A stretch of DNA of 64,000 nt from Paeniglutamicibacter antarcticus_C. Lineage in GTDB: Bacteria > Actinomycetota > Actinomycetes > Actinomycetales > Micrococcaceae. Each line of letters begins with the position of its first letter. The first letter of the stretch is position 1. The DNA lies in assembly GCF_039544305.1 (NCBI RefSeq), contig NZ_BAABLK010000022.1, positions 62,001 through 126,000 of the forward strand, given 5' to 3'. A program made the translations under genes and the position numbers. The notes beneath the pieces were generated by a model. The model did not search any database and was not told the origin of the DNA. It saw only the letters and a list, made by a program, of their open reading frames with translations. This document shows positions 43,721-52,075 of the stretch, one piece after another.

Positions 43721-43745
43721 TGGTCAGACCATAGTGGTCGGACCA
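43721..43745. promoter_or_regulatory. tandem GntR/FadR-type operators, copies 2 and 3 (permease side)
   Basis: TGGTCAGACCA (43721-43731) and TGGTCGGACCA (43735-43745) are two perfect copies of the palindrome TGGTC-N-GACCA, 14 bases centre to centre, just downstream of the candidate -10 box. The FadR-type regulator encoded at 45609 is the obvious ligand. Together with copy 1 this predicts joint repression of lutABC and the permease, possibly with looping over 108 bases. Confidence 0.8.
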
Positions 43746-43812
43746 CGGTCATCTCAAATAGGGCCACCTAGAACCTTCTCCGCCCCGCACCCCATACGCG
43801 AAGGAACCCCCA

Positions 43813-45522
43813 GTGGATACATTCACACCCGCGACAGACCCGTTGGCCGGAAGCATCGCGCTTTCGGCCCTCGTCTCCCTCCTGCCCCTGGTGACGTTCT
43901 TCGTCATGCTGGCCGTGGTCAAGGCCAAGGCCCACATTTCGGGCCTTACATCCTTGTTTGTGGCACTTCTGGTAGCGATCTTCGTCTTTAAGATGCCTGC
44001 GGGCATGGCATTGATGTCAGGTGTCATGGGTGCGGTGTTCGGTGCCTTCCCTGTTGTCTGGATCGTCATCATGGCGATCTGGCTCTATCAGGTCACGGTG
44101 GTGTCCGGACGCTTCGAGGACCTTCGCCGGGTCTTTGACGTGATCGGCGGCGGCGATGTGCGCATCCAGTCCATCCTGATCGCCTTCTGTTTTGGCGGAC
44201 TGCTCGAGGCGTTGGCCGGATTCGGCGCCCCGGTGGCCATCACCGCAACGATGCTGCTGGCCCTGGGTATGTCGCCGCTGCGTGCGGCTGCCGCAGTGCT
44301 GGTTGCCAACACCGCACCGGTGGCCTTTGGTGCGGTGGCCATCCCGATCACCACCGCCGCGGCACTGACCGGGTTGGATGCCAACCACATCGGCGCCATC
44401 GTGGGCCACCAGGCCCCGATCCTGGCCATCTTCGTACCGACCCTGCTGCTGTTCATCCTTGACGGCAAGCGTGGCGTGAAGGAAGTCTGGCCCGCGGCCC
44501 TGGTCATCGGCGCCTCCTTCGCCGTGGCCCAGTTCTTCTGCGCCACCTACTTCTCCTACGAACTGACCGACATCGTTGCCTCACTGGCGGGCCTCGGCGC
44601 AGCCGTCATCTTCCTGCGCTTCTGGTCCTCCAAGGGCCGCGAAGCCGCCCGTGAGCGTGTCCTCGTTGGCGGAGGCGCCCAAGGAAGCGCAGGAAACACC
44701 TCGACCTACGACGAGTCGGACCGCAAGCTGCGGCCCGGACCGACGTTCCTGGCGCTCTTCCCGTACCTGCTGGTGATCGTGATCTTTGGCATTGCAAAGC
44801 TCTGGAAACTCGGTGTCAGTGTTCCGGCAGCGCTGGCCTCCACCGATATCAAGGTCAGGTGGCCTATGCTTTACGGGCACATCGTTGACGCAGACGGCGA
44901 CCCTGCCTCATCGACCATCTACAATTTCCAGTGGCTCTCGAACCCCGGGACCCTGCTGTTGTTCACCGGCCTGATAGTGGCCGTGGTCTACTCGCTGAAT
45001 GACGACAACGGTAAATACAAGATCAAGGTCTCCCAAGCGATCGCCGAAATCGGGCGGACCATCTACAACATGCGCTGGGCAGCGACCACGATCCTGTCCG
45101 TGCTGGCCTTGGCCTACGTCATGAACCTCTCCGGCCAGACCATCACCATTGGCACTTGGCTTGCCGGTGCCGGCGCGTTCTTCGCGTTCCTGTCCCCGAT
45201 CCTGGGCTGGATCGGCACCGCGGTGACCGGATCGGACACCTCGGCCAACGCCTTGTTCGCAAACCTGCAACAGACCGCCGGCATCAACGCCGGCATCGAC
45301 CCGAACCTGCTAGTTGCCGCCAACACTTCCGGCGGCGTAGTCGGCAAGCTGATCTCCCCGCAAAACCTTGCGATTGCCGCCACCGCGGTGGGCATGGAAG
45401 GCAAGGAGTCAGTGATCCTGAAGAAGGTGGCCGGCTGGTCTGTGGGTATGCTGTTGATCTTGTGCGTGCTTGTCTACCTGCAATCCACGCCGATCCTGAG
45501 CTGGATGCTGCCCACCCCGTAG
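43813..45522 (+). CDS. lldP: L-lactate permease
   Basis: A 569-residue LctP-family lactate:proton symporter with about 13-14 membrane segments. Conserved stretches: FVMLAVVKAKAHISGL, CFGGLLEALAGFGAPVAITA (about residues 118-137), NTAPVAFGAVAIPITTAA, GHQAPILAIFVPTLL, and near the C-terminus GTAVTGSDTSANALFANLQ and NTSGGVVGKLISPQNLAIA. Length fits the family. The GTG start at 43813 follows AAGGAA with slightly long spacing. It is divergent from lutABC across the operator region, and the GntR regulator gene follows downstream: a complete uptake-oxidation-control set. Confidence 0.95.
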   Translation: MDTFTPATDPLAGSIALSALVSLLPLVTFFVMLAVVKAKAHISGLTSLFVALLVAIFVFKMPAGMALMSGVMGAVFGAFPVVWIVIMAIWLYQVTVVSGRFEDLRRVFDVIGGGDVRIQSILIAFCFGGLLEALAGFGAPVAITATMLLALGMSPLRAAAAVLVANTAPVAFGAVAIPITTAAALTGLDANHIGAIVGHQAPILAIFVPTLLLFILDGKRGVKEVWPAALVIGASFAVAQFFCATYFSYELTDIVASLAGLGAAVIFLRFWSSKGREAARERVLVGGGAQGSAGNTSTYDESDRKLRPGPTFLALFPYLLVIVIFGIAKLWKLGVSVPAALASTDIKVRWPMLYGHIVDADGDPASSTIYNFQWLSNPGTLLLFTGLIVAVVYSLNDDNGKYKIKVSQAIAEIGRTIYNMRWAATTILSVLALAYVMNLSGQTITIGTWLAGAGAFFAFLSPILGWIGTAVTGSDTSANALFANLQQTAGINAGIDPNLLVAANTSGGVVGKLISPQNLAIAATAVGMEGKESVILKKVAGWSVGMLLILCVLVYLQSTPILSWMLPTP

Positions 45523-45608
45523 CGATTCGGTGACTGCTCGTCCGCGTTGCCGGGGCCTCGAGACGGCGCCGTGGAGCAAACGACACTGAAACATGGGAAA
45601 ATGATCTT

Positions 45609-46343
45609 GTGACCAGTACAGCGAGTGAATCCGCGGTTCCCCCGCGTGCTTATGAAGTAGTGCTCAAAAGCGTCGAAGCGGACCTGCGAGCCGGCCGGCT
45701 GAAGATGGGCGACCAGTTGCCGGGGGAGCGGTCCCTGGCTGAAATGCATGGGATTTCCCGGGCCTCGGTGCGCGATGCGATCCGCATCCTCGATGCCATG
45801 GGAATGGTTCGCACCTCCACCGGATCTGGGCCGAACTCCGGCGCCGTGGTGATTTCTAACCCGGCCGTCGGGCTTTCAGCGACACTTCGGCTGCATGTCG
45901 CCTCGCGGCAGCTCCCGGTGGCAGACATCGTTGAGTCTCGCGTCCTGCTGGAAACATGGGCGGCCGAATCCGCCGACTTGGGAGCCGACCCCGAACGAAG
46001 CGCCAAGGTACTGGAGCGAACCGCCGAGTTGCTCAAAGCCATGGACGCTCCCGGTCTTGACCGCGACGCCTTCCACGACCTGGACGCGAAGTTCCACGTC
46101 CTGCTTTCCTCGCTCGCGGGGAATGCCGTCATCGAGTCGATGATGGAGTCCTTGCGCCTGTCGATCAGCGACTATGTCAGCGAGTCCATCGAGGGCGAGG
46201 AAAGCTGGCAGGAGATCTCCAGCGTCCTGCGCACCCAGCACCACGGTATCCACGAGGCGGTGGCGGCGGGGGACGGCAAGGAAGCTGCCAGGTTGTTGCG
46301 TGAACACATCGAATGGTTCTACTCGGAGACCCAAGCGAAGTAG
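45609..46343 (+). CDS. FadR-family GntR transcriptional regulator (LldR/LutR-like)
   Basis: A 244-residue regulator. N-terminal winged HTH: AYEVVLKSVEADLRAGRLKMGDQLPGERSLAEMHGISRASVRDAIRILDAMG (about residues 14-65), the standard GntR pattern. The C-terminal domain (FCD) carries the metal-ligand pattern Asp/His: HDLDAKFHVLLSSLAG, and HHGIHEAVAAGDGKEAARLLREHI, typical of LldR-like FadR proteins that bind lactate or other carboxylates with a divalent metal. Adjacent to the lactate permease and with three matching operators near lutA, it is very probably the lactate repressor. Start is GTG at 45609 with a weak purine-rich upstream stretch. Confidence 0.93.
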   Translation: MTSTASESAVPPRAYEVVLKSVEADLRAGRLKMGDQLPGERSLAEMHGISRASVRDAIRILDAMGMVRTSTGSGPNSGAVVISNPAVGLSATLRLHVASRQLPVADIVESRVLLETWAAESADLGADPERSAKVLERTAELLKAMDAPGLDRDAFHDLDAKFHVLLSSLAGNAVIESMMESLRLSISDYVSESIEGEESWQEISSVLRTQHHGIHEAVAAGDGKEAARLLREHIEWFYSETQAK

Positions 46344-46357
46344 CCAAAAACAGCTCG

Positions 46358-46391
46358 GCTTCGCTCATCCTTGACGTGGGATGAGCGAAGC
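46358..46391. terminator. bidirectional terminator between the GntR gene and the amidohydrolase gene
   Basis: A 13-bp perfect stem (46358-46370 with 46379-46391) with an 8-base loop. AAAAACAG precedes it (a T-tract when read leftward) and GGACCTGTTT follows, so it can serve both converging genes. Confidence 0.75.
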
Positions 46392-46411
46392 GGACCTGTT
46401 TGAGTCAGGGG

Positions 46412-48073
46412 CTATGCCGAGAGGGACTGCGCAGGGCTCTGGGTGGGAACGCGACGACCGCCAATCCAGGTTTCCAGGATCCTGATGTCCCCGAGCTCTG
46501 CGGAGGGAACCTCCAGCGGGTTCCGGGCCAGGATCACCACATCGGCAAGTTTGCCTGCTTCCAGCGAGCCGACCTCGTGGTCGGAGAACAGCTGCCAGGC
46601 GGCGTCGATGGTCTGGGCCTTGATCGCATCGCGGATGCCGATGCGGTATTGCGGACCCAGCACCTTGCCCGAAGGCGTCTGGCGCATGATTGCGGCCTGC
46701 ATGTTGAGCAACGGGGATTCCGGGGTCACCGGTGGATCGTTGTGCAGGGAAAAGCGCATCCCGACCTCAGCGGCTGCTCCGGCCGGGGTCCAGGCTTCGG
46801 CGTGATCGCCGAACAGCCCAAAGAGGATGTCGCCGTAATAGTGGATGTGGGCGACGAAGAAGGAAATGCCCACGCCCAGCTCCCATGCCCGCTTGACCTG
46901 TTCGGGGGTGATCGAGCCGCAGTGTTCCATCCGCAGGCGCGAGTCGACGCGCGGGAATTCGCCTATGACCTGCTCGAAGACGCTGAGCACCGTGTCGACG
47001 GCGATATCTCCGTGCACGTGGCAGGCCATTTGCCAGCCGTTGGCATAGTGCTGGCGGCAAATGGCCAGCAATTGTTCCTCGGTGTAGTTGGAGCAGCCCT
47101 GGTGTCCGGCACTGACCCCGATGGCCTCGGTTTCGGTGCTGTCCTCATAGCCGAAACTAGTCTCGATGTTCCCGACCCACGGGGACCCATCGGTCCATAC
47201 CTTGACTCCCGTGGGACGGAACATCTGCGTGGCCTCGCCCATCAACGGATCGGTTCCCGGTGCCGGGATCTCTTCGCGGATCCCGGACATCTCGTAGGAT
47301 CGGATGCGCACCGGAGGTTCAAAGGTGCGTTGGTATTCGTTCATCAGCGCGTAGGAATCCGGGTGGAAGGCCAGGTCTCCGGTGGTGGTGACCCCGGCGG
47401 AAGCCATGCGGTGCAGCTCGAAATCGAGGAACGTAGAGAACTTCTCCGCCCCGGCATTCATTTTTGGGCCCATGAAGTTCATGACCGCAGGGATTTCCAG
47501 GGCTTCGCCGGTGAGCTCACCGGCCTCGTCGCGCAGGTACTGCGAGGCGCCCGGGTCTTGGGTGTTCCGATCCAAGCCGAGGGCTAGGAGTGCGGCGTCA
47601 TTGGCCCAGGCCGAGTGGGCCGAGTAATGCATGACCGACAGCGGGACGGTGGGGGAGAGCTCACTGAGCCACGCCCCGCTGATGCGGGGCAGCTCGGGCA
47701 GCAACAGCGGGTCCCAACCAAAAGCGGCAACCCAGGCTCCTTCACCTGCGTTCTCGGCTTCGGAGATTGCGGTGCGCAGTTTCTCCATGACCACCTCGGC
47801 GTTGCTGCAGAGCGAGGCGCGGATGTCGATGGCGTCTGGCCCGATGAAGTTCATTTCAGCTGTCGGGTGGCCGTGGGCCTCGATAAACCCGGGCAGGACG
47901 GTGGCTCCGGCCAGGTCCCGGACCTCGGTGTCGGGCCCGGCCAGAGCCATGACCTGAATCGATGAGCCGACGGCCAGGATCTTTCCGTCCGTGAAGGCGA
48001 TGGCCTCGGCGGTGCCGAATCCGGCATCGACGGTGAGCACGGTGGCATTGGCCAGAATCGTTGTCGCGTACAT
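46412..48073 (-). CDS. amidohydrolase (YtcJ-like, amidohydrolase family 3)
   Basis: A 553-residue metal-dependent hydrolase. N-terminal ILANATVLTVDAGFGTAEAIAFTDGKILAVG is the beta-sandwich part. The metal motif follows as PGFIEAHGHP (His-x-His, about residues 68-71). Further barrel ligands are in MACHVHGDIAV, LRMEHCGSITPE and FSLHNDPPVTP (catalytic Asp). The end (VGSLEAGKLADVVILARNPLEV) is typical. YtcJ-like enzymes hydrolyse amides/carbamates or act on N-substituted formamides; the substrate is unknown. The ATG at 48071-48073 follows AAAGG and lies 15 bases downstream of the MFS transporter stop, so the two form an uptake-plus-hydrolysis pair; the longer frame upstream is a shadow of the MFS gene. 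Confidence 0.92.
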   Translation of the reverse strand: MYATTILANATVLTVDAGFGTAEAIAFTDGKILAVGSSIQVMALAGPDTEVRDLAGATVLPGFIEAHGHPTAEMNFIGPDAIDIRASLCSNAEVVMEKLRTAISEAENAGEGAWVAAFGWDPLLLPELPRISGAWLSELSPTVPLSVMHYSAHSAWANDAALLALGLDRNTQDPGASQYLRDEAGELTGEALEIPAVMNFMGPKMNAGAEKFSTFLDFELHRMASAGVTTTGDLAFHPDSYALMNEYQRTFEPPVRIRSYEMSGIREEIPAPGTDPLMGEATQMFRPTGVKVWTDGSPWVGNIETSFGYEDSTETEAIGVSAGHQGCSNYTEEQLLAICRQHYANGWQMACHVHGDIAVDTVLSVFEQVIGEFPRVDSRLRMEHCGSITPEQVKRAWELGVGISFFVAHIHYYGDILFGLFGDHAEAWTPAGAAAEVGMRFSLHNDPPVTPESPLLNMQAAIMRQTPSGKVLGPQYRIGIRDAIKAQTIDAAWQLFSDHEVGSLEAGKLADVVILARNPLEVPSAELGDIRILETWIGGRRVPTQSPAQSLSA

Positions 48074-48087
48074 GAGGGCCTTTCGGT

Positions 48088-49563
48088 TTACGCCGTGGCG
48101 CGGCGGTTGCGCGGGGACAGGAGCAGGAAGATCAGGCCGGCCGCGATCACGAAGATGATCGATTGGACGGCCAGTCCCATGCCGTAGGCGTGGGCGGTCA
48201 TGACGCCGTCCTGCATGAAGATGGTGGACATGGGACCGGCAAGGGCGAAGCCCAGGCCGAACCCGAACTGGCCGACGGCCGGTTTGACGGCGCCCACTGC
48301 ACCGACCTGGTCCGCGGGTGCCGAGCCCATGATGATGGCGCTTTGCGGGTTCTGCATCCACATCACCGCGAAGCCAACAATGAACAGGCCGGCGGCCGGA
48401 AGAACGATGTTGTGCGGGTCGCGCATGAGGATCTGGCTGGCGAGGCCGGCAGCACACAGCAGCAGGCCGCTGGTGAACATCGTGCGGTTGGTGGCACCGA
48501 AGCGCTTCTGGGCGACACCTGCCATCGGTGCGCCGCAGATCATGCCGATGTACATGACGGCCACGACCAGCGATACCGCCGAGGCGGGGACCCCGGCCGG
48601 CAGTGCCAGGGCAGGGTACTGTCCCAGCAAGGAGGCATCGGCCCAGTTGAACAGGACACCTGCCAGGCATGCTGCGGCGAATGCGGGCTTCTTGAATAGT
48701 TCCACGGGAAACGCGGGATCCTGGATGCGGCGTTCCCAGATGGCAAAGGAGCCCAGGATAAGCAGCGCCAGGAATATTCCGCCGATGACCGGCGGGCTTG
48801 CCCAGCCGCGGGTGGATGCCTGCCCGATCGAGTAGACCAGCGCGATGAGTCCGATACCGGCAAGGACCACGCCCACGGTGTCGAATTTCCGCTGGGTGGA
48901 TGCACGGTTTTCAGGAAGGAGCCTCAGTGCGGCACCCGTCAGGAGAACGCAAAGCACTGCGGTGCAGACGTATGTTGCGCGCCAACCCAAGGCCGACTGG
49001 ATGGTGCCCGAGAGCGAGGTGGCGACGACGATGAGCGTGGCGCCGGCGCCGAAGAACAGCCCGAATGCCTTGGGCAGGTCCTTCTTCTCAAAGAGCGTCG
49101 GGATCAAGGCAAGGCACATGGCAAAGGACATTGCCGTTGAAACGCCCATCAGCACGCGTCCGGCGCCGAAGACCAGTGGGGTCGGGGCTGCTGCGGTGAT
49201 CAGCGCGGCGACGCCCATCAGCAGGATTCCTGCGACCAGGATCTTTTTGCGTCCGTGGCGGTCCCCGATGATGCCAACGCCGAGCATGCTTGCCGCCAAG
49301 ACAATGGTGCCGATGCTTTTCAGGAAGGCCGCCAATGAGGGGTCCATGCCCAGTGCGTTGGCGGCGGCGGGCATGGCCACCGAATGCAGCGCCGGATCCA
49401 CACCCTGCATTCCACCAACCAACGCGATGCAGATCATGGCGGCCATGACTGGCTTGCGTGAACGGAGCGCGTTCGACGGCCAGAGTTGCGCTGCCGGGGT
49501 ATGGATGGGTGCCGGAACAACAGCCGGTGCCTTGCTGCGGTGGGTACGCGAAATGGTGCTCAA
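48088..49563 (-). CDS. MFS transporter (14-helix, drug/proton antiporter-like)
   Basis: A 491-residue major facilitator protein. About 14 hydrophobic segments; the loop 2-3 motif GDRHGRKKILVAGILLMG (about residues 100-117) is diagnostic of MFS. A second typical segment is LALIPTLFEKKDLPKAFGLFFG between helices 4 and 5, as in the DHA2 group. The start is assigned to TTG at 49561-49563, because AGGAG lies 5 bases upstream there, whereas the ATG at 49621-49623 has no ribosome site; the extra 20 residues would be non-conserved. Co-transcribed with the YtcJ-like amidohydrolase, it probably imports or exports the same compound class. Confidence 0.9.
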   Translation of the reverse strand: MSTISRTHRSKAPAVVPAPIHTPAAQLWPSNALRSRKPVMAAMICIALVGGMQGVDPALHSVAMPAAANALGMDPSLAAFLKSIGTIVLAASMLGVGIIGDRHGRKKILVAGILLMGVAALITAAAPTPLVFGAGRVLMGVSTAMSFAMCLALIPTLFEKKDLPKAFGLFFGAGATLIVVATSLSGTIQSALGWRATYVCTAVLCVLLTGAALRLLPENRASTQRKFDTVGVVLAGIGLIALVYSIGQASTRGWASPPVIGGIFLALLILGSFAIWERRIQDPAFPVELFKKPAFAAACLAGVLFNWADASLLGQYPALALPAGVPASAVSLVVAVMYIGMICGAPMAGVAQKRFGATNRTMFTSGLLLCAAGLASQILMRDPHNIVLPAAGLFIVGFAVMWMQNPQSAIIMGSAPADQVGAVGAVKPAVGQFGFGLGFALAGPMSTIFMQDGVMTAHAYGMGLAVQSIIFVIAAGLIFLLLSPRNRRATA

Positions 49564-49814
49564 TGTTGCTCCTGGTGCGGGGATCAAGGATGCGGACGCG
49601 GCGGGGAGGGTGGAGTGCCGCACGTCACCTTAAAAGCTTATTCCACGCCGTGGATAATGTCGAGTGGAACCTTCTGTTTCTTTTCCGGCGCGCTTTATGC
49701 GGGAAAGACCTGATCCGATCCACCGGTGTGCGGATCTGTCCTTGGCTTGGCTCGGGTACCCTGGGAGAACTACTGGTCAGCGTCAAAAAAGGGAAACGGC
49801 TCGTGAGGGAATCG

Positions 49815-50668
49815 GTGGTCGGCACAGCTTGGACCCAAGAGGAGAACGAGGCCACCATCGAGGCGTACTTTTCCTTGTTCCTAGCGGATCTGAGCGGGGA
49901 GCCGATCAACAAAGCGGCCACCTACCGGAGGTTGGCGGTTCGGTTCGGCCGTGCGGCCAAGGCTTTCGAGTTCAAGATGCTGAACATTTCAGCGGTGCTG
50001 GTCAGGCTCGGTTGGCCCTACCTGCGCGGACTCATGCCCAAGGCAAATTACCAGGGGGCGCTGGAGATCGCGGTGGCTCAGCATATAGCACAGCGGGCTC
50101 CGGGGGACTTCGCTGCGCTGGACAGCCCCGCACCGGCGCAGATTCCTCCGGGTCGCGTCGACCTCGTGTTGCAGCCTGTGCCACGGCTGCTCGAAGGCGG
50201 ATTGCTTGAACCGCGGAACCGGATCGTGCGTGCCGCCAAGCGTGACTACGCGGCGATCGAGGCAGCAAACTCCACCTTGGGCCTGGCCGGGGAGCTGGTG
50301 GTTGCCGAGAGCGAGTCACGGGCGTTGTTTCTGGCCGGCCGCAAGAAACTCTCCAACCGTGTCGAACATGTTTCCCAGACACGGGCGACGGGCTCGGATA
50401 CGACGTGCTCTCCTTCGATCCGGGCGGGCGGGAACGGCATATCGAGGTCAAGACCTCGAGGCATGGGGCGGGGACCCCGTTTTTCGTTACGGACAACGAA
50501 GTAAGGGTCTCGGAACGCAGCCCCGAAACCTATTGGCTCTACCGTCTCTACGATTTCCGGGGGCATCCGGGGCGCGTTGCCAGGCCGAGCCCGGCCTACA
50601 GGTTGCAGGGGGACCTGCAACGAAACCTTGACCTGCGACCGGTGAGCTACCGGGCCTTGCCGGCCTGA
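49815..50668 (+). pseudogene. DUF3883 domain protein gene with a single-base frameshift
   Basis: The N-terminal part (VVGTAWTQEENEATIEAYF, FEFKMLNISAVLVRLGWPYLRG, ALEIAVAQHI) matches the usual N-terminal domain of actinobacterial DUF3883 proteins, which resemble the restriction-like nuclease fold. The reading frame then breaks: after VEHVSQTR the frame continues in the +1 register with GDGLGYDVLSFDPGGRERHIE, VKTSRHGAGTPFFVTDNEV and SERSPETYWLYRLYDF, which is the DUF3883 core. Adding one G to the GGG at 50383-50385 restores one frame of about 284 codons. Either a real mutation or a sequence error in a short homopolymer. GTG 49815 is the likely start (AGGGA 5 bases before). The 3' end overlaps the ROK gene end by 22 bases in convergent orientation. 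Confidence 0.8.
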
Positions 50669-51945
50669 TTCCTTGGCCCACGGACCGCCCCGGGCTGCAT
50701 TGCCACGGCCAGGCCCGCGGCAATCTGCATGCCGCGGTTGACGGGGGTGAATGGTTCCTCGGCAAATGCGATGCCGAGCCCGCTGATGGCGGGAACGGGG
50801 CCAACGGATTCCAGCTGCCTGGTCATTTCCGGCTCGAGGTATTTCGCCAGTGCCGAGAGGTAACCGTCGATCAGCAGTGCGCCGGGGTTCACGATGGTGG
50901 CGATGGTATCGACCGTGATCCCCAGCCAGCGTCCGGCTTCGTTTAGTTCCCTGAGCACCAGCTCGTCTCCGGCTTCGGCACGGGACAGGATCTGGCGGAC
51001 AAAGTGTTCGTGACGCAGTGCCAGCTGGGGAAGCAGGCGCACAGCACTGTCATGTTCCCCGTTGCAACGGGTGTAGAGGCTGGCCAGTCCAATGCGTGTT
51101 TCAACGCACCCCCGCCTACCGCACCAACATTGCGCGCCCGTGGGGTCAACGACGAAGTGCCCAAACTCGCCGGCCAGCCCGGTGGAACCGTGTTCAAGTG
51201 CCGATCGGCTGTAGATGCCACCGCTGACCGCATACAACCCTCCCAAGTGGGCGACGGTACCGGTTTGCGTTCGAGCCGGGGAATCCCTGAGCCGGGCCAG
51301 CAGCGAGTAGTTTGTTGCCCTGTCGATCCCCACAAGCACGGTAGGGGCGATGCCCCTGTTGATCGCCTGCAGCAGGTCGAGCAGGACCTTGCGCAGAGGG
51401 TACGGGCGTGACCAGCCGTTGAGGATCGAGCGCATCATGACACCCGAGGCGCGGTTTACCGCGCCGGGTACGGCAACTTCCAGGGCAAGCAGCTCCTTGC
51501 CTTCCTTGGCGTTGGCCGAAGCAATGTGGTTCAGCGCCTCGGCGACATAGTTCATGTATTCGTCGATTTCCAGTGACTCGGGTGTTCGAATGGAGTACGA
51601 GGTGTCGTATTCCCCGGCGATGCCGCCGGTTGCTACATGGATGGCGCCGTTATCGAGGTTGAGCGAGGCGGTGCTCCAGCGGTTGTCGGCCAGTGCGATG
51701 TGGTGGGACGGTCTTCCGATGGCTCCCGGGCTGGTGTCCGGGACCTCGATGGCTAGCTCGCGTTCGCGGAGTTCGGCAATTAGTTTTGTCATGGCAGTGA
51801 TGCCAAGTCCAGTGCGTGCGGCGATCTGAGAGCGGGACAGGGGCGTTCCGGAGGCAAGGGCGAGCAGTATCCGGGAGAGATTGTGCTCGCGAAGATGTGC
51901 AATTGAACCACCGCTTGACCCAAGCGGTCGAGGTGGATTCAACAT
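50647..51945 (-). CDS. ROK-family transcriptional regulator/sugar kinase-like (NagC/XylR type)
   Basis: A 432-residue protein with an N-terminal winged HTH (HNLSRILLALASGTPLSRSQIAARTGLGITAMTKLIAELRER, about residues 21-62) and a C-terminal ROK domain with the zinc motif CWCGRRGC (273-280) preceded by GEFGH (259-263). Repressors of this group bind sugars or sugar phosphates and control carbohydrate genes. Whether the kinase activity is retained cannot be told. No sugar catabolism genes adjoin, so targets are unknown. ATG 51943-51945 is chosen because CCAAGG lies at proper spacing; ATG 51949-51951 is a two-codon alternative. Confidence 0.9.
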   Translation of the reverse strand: MLNPPRPLGSSGGSIAHLREHNLSRILLALASGTPLSRSQIAARTGLGITAMTKLIAELRERELAIEVPDTSPGAIGRPSHHIALADNRWSTASLNLDNGAIHVATGGIAGEYDTSYSIRTPESLEIDEYMNYVAEALNHIASANAKEGKELLALEVAVPGAVNRASGVMMRSILNGWSRPYPLRKVLLDLLQAINRGIAPTVLVGIDRATNYSLLARLRDSPARTQTGTVAHLGGLYAVSGGIYSRSALEHGSTGLAGEFGHFVVDPTGAQCWCGRRGCVETRIGLASLYTRCNGEHDSAVRLLPQLALRHEHFVRQILSRAEAGDELVLRELNEAGRWLGITVDTIATIVNPGALLIDGYLSALAKYLEPEMTRQLESVGPVPAISGLGIAFAEEPFTPVNRGMQIAAGLAVAMQPGAVRGPRNQAGKAR

Positions 51946-52075
51946 ACCCATCCTTGGTTTCGTCGGCCGATGAATATCCAGTCTAGGCGGCCGGGGCCCG
52001 TTGGGGACGAGACAAGGCGTCGTCTCCAACAGGCACAGGGTACTTGGTGCAGCCGCGCCGACCGAGGTTGGCTCC

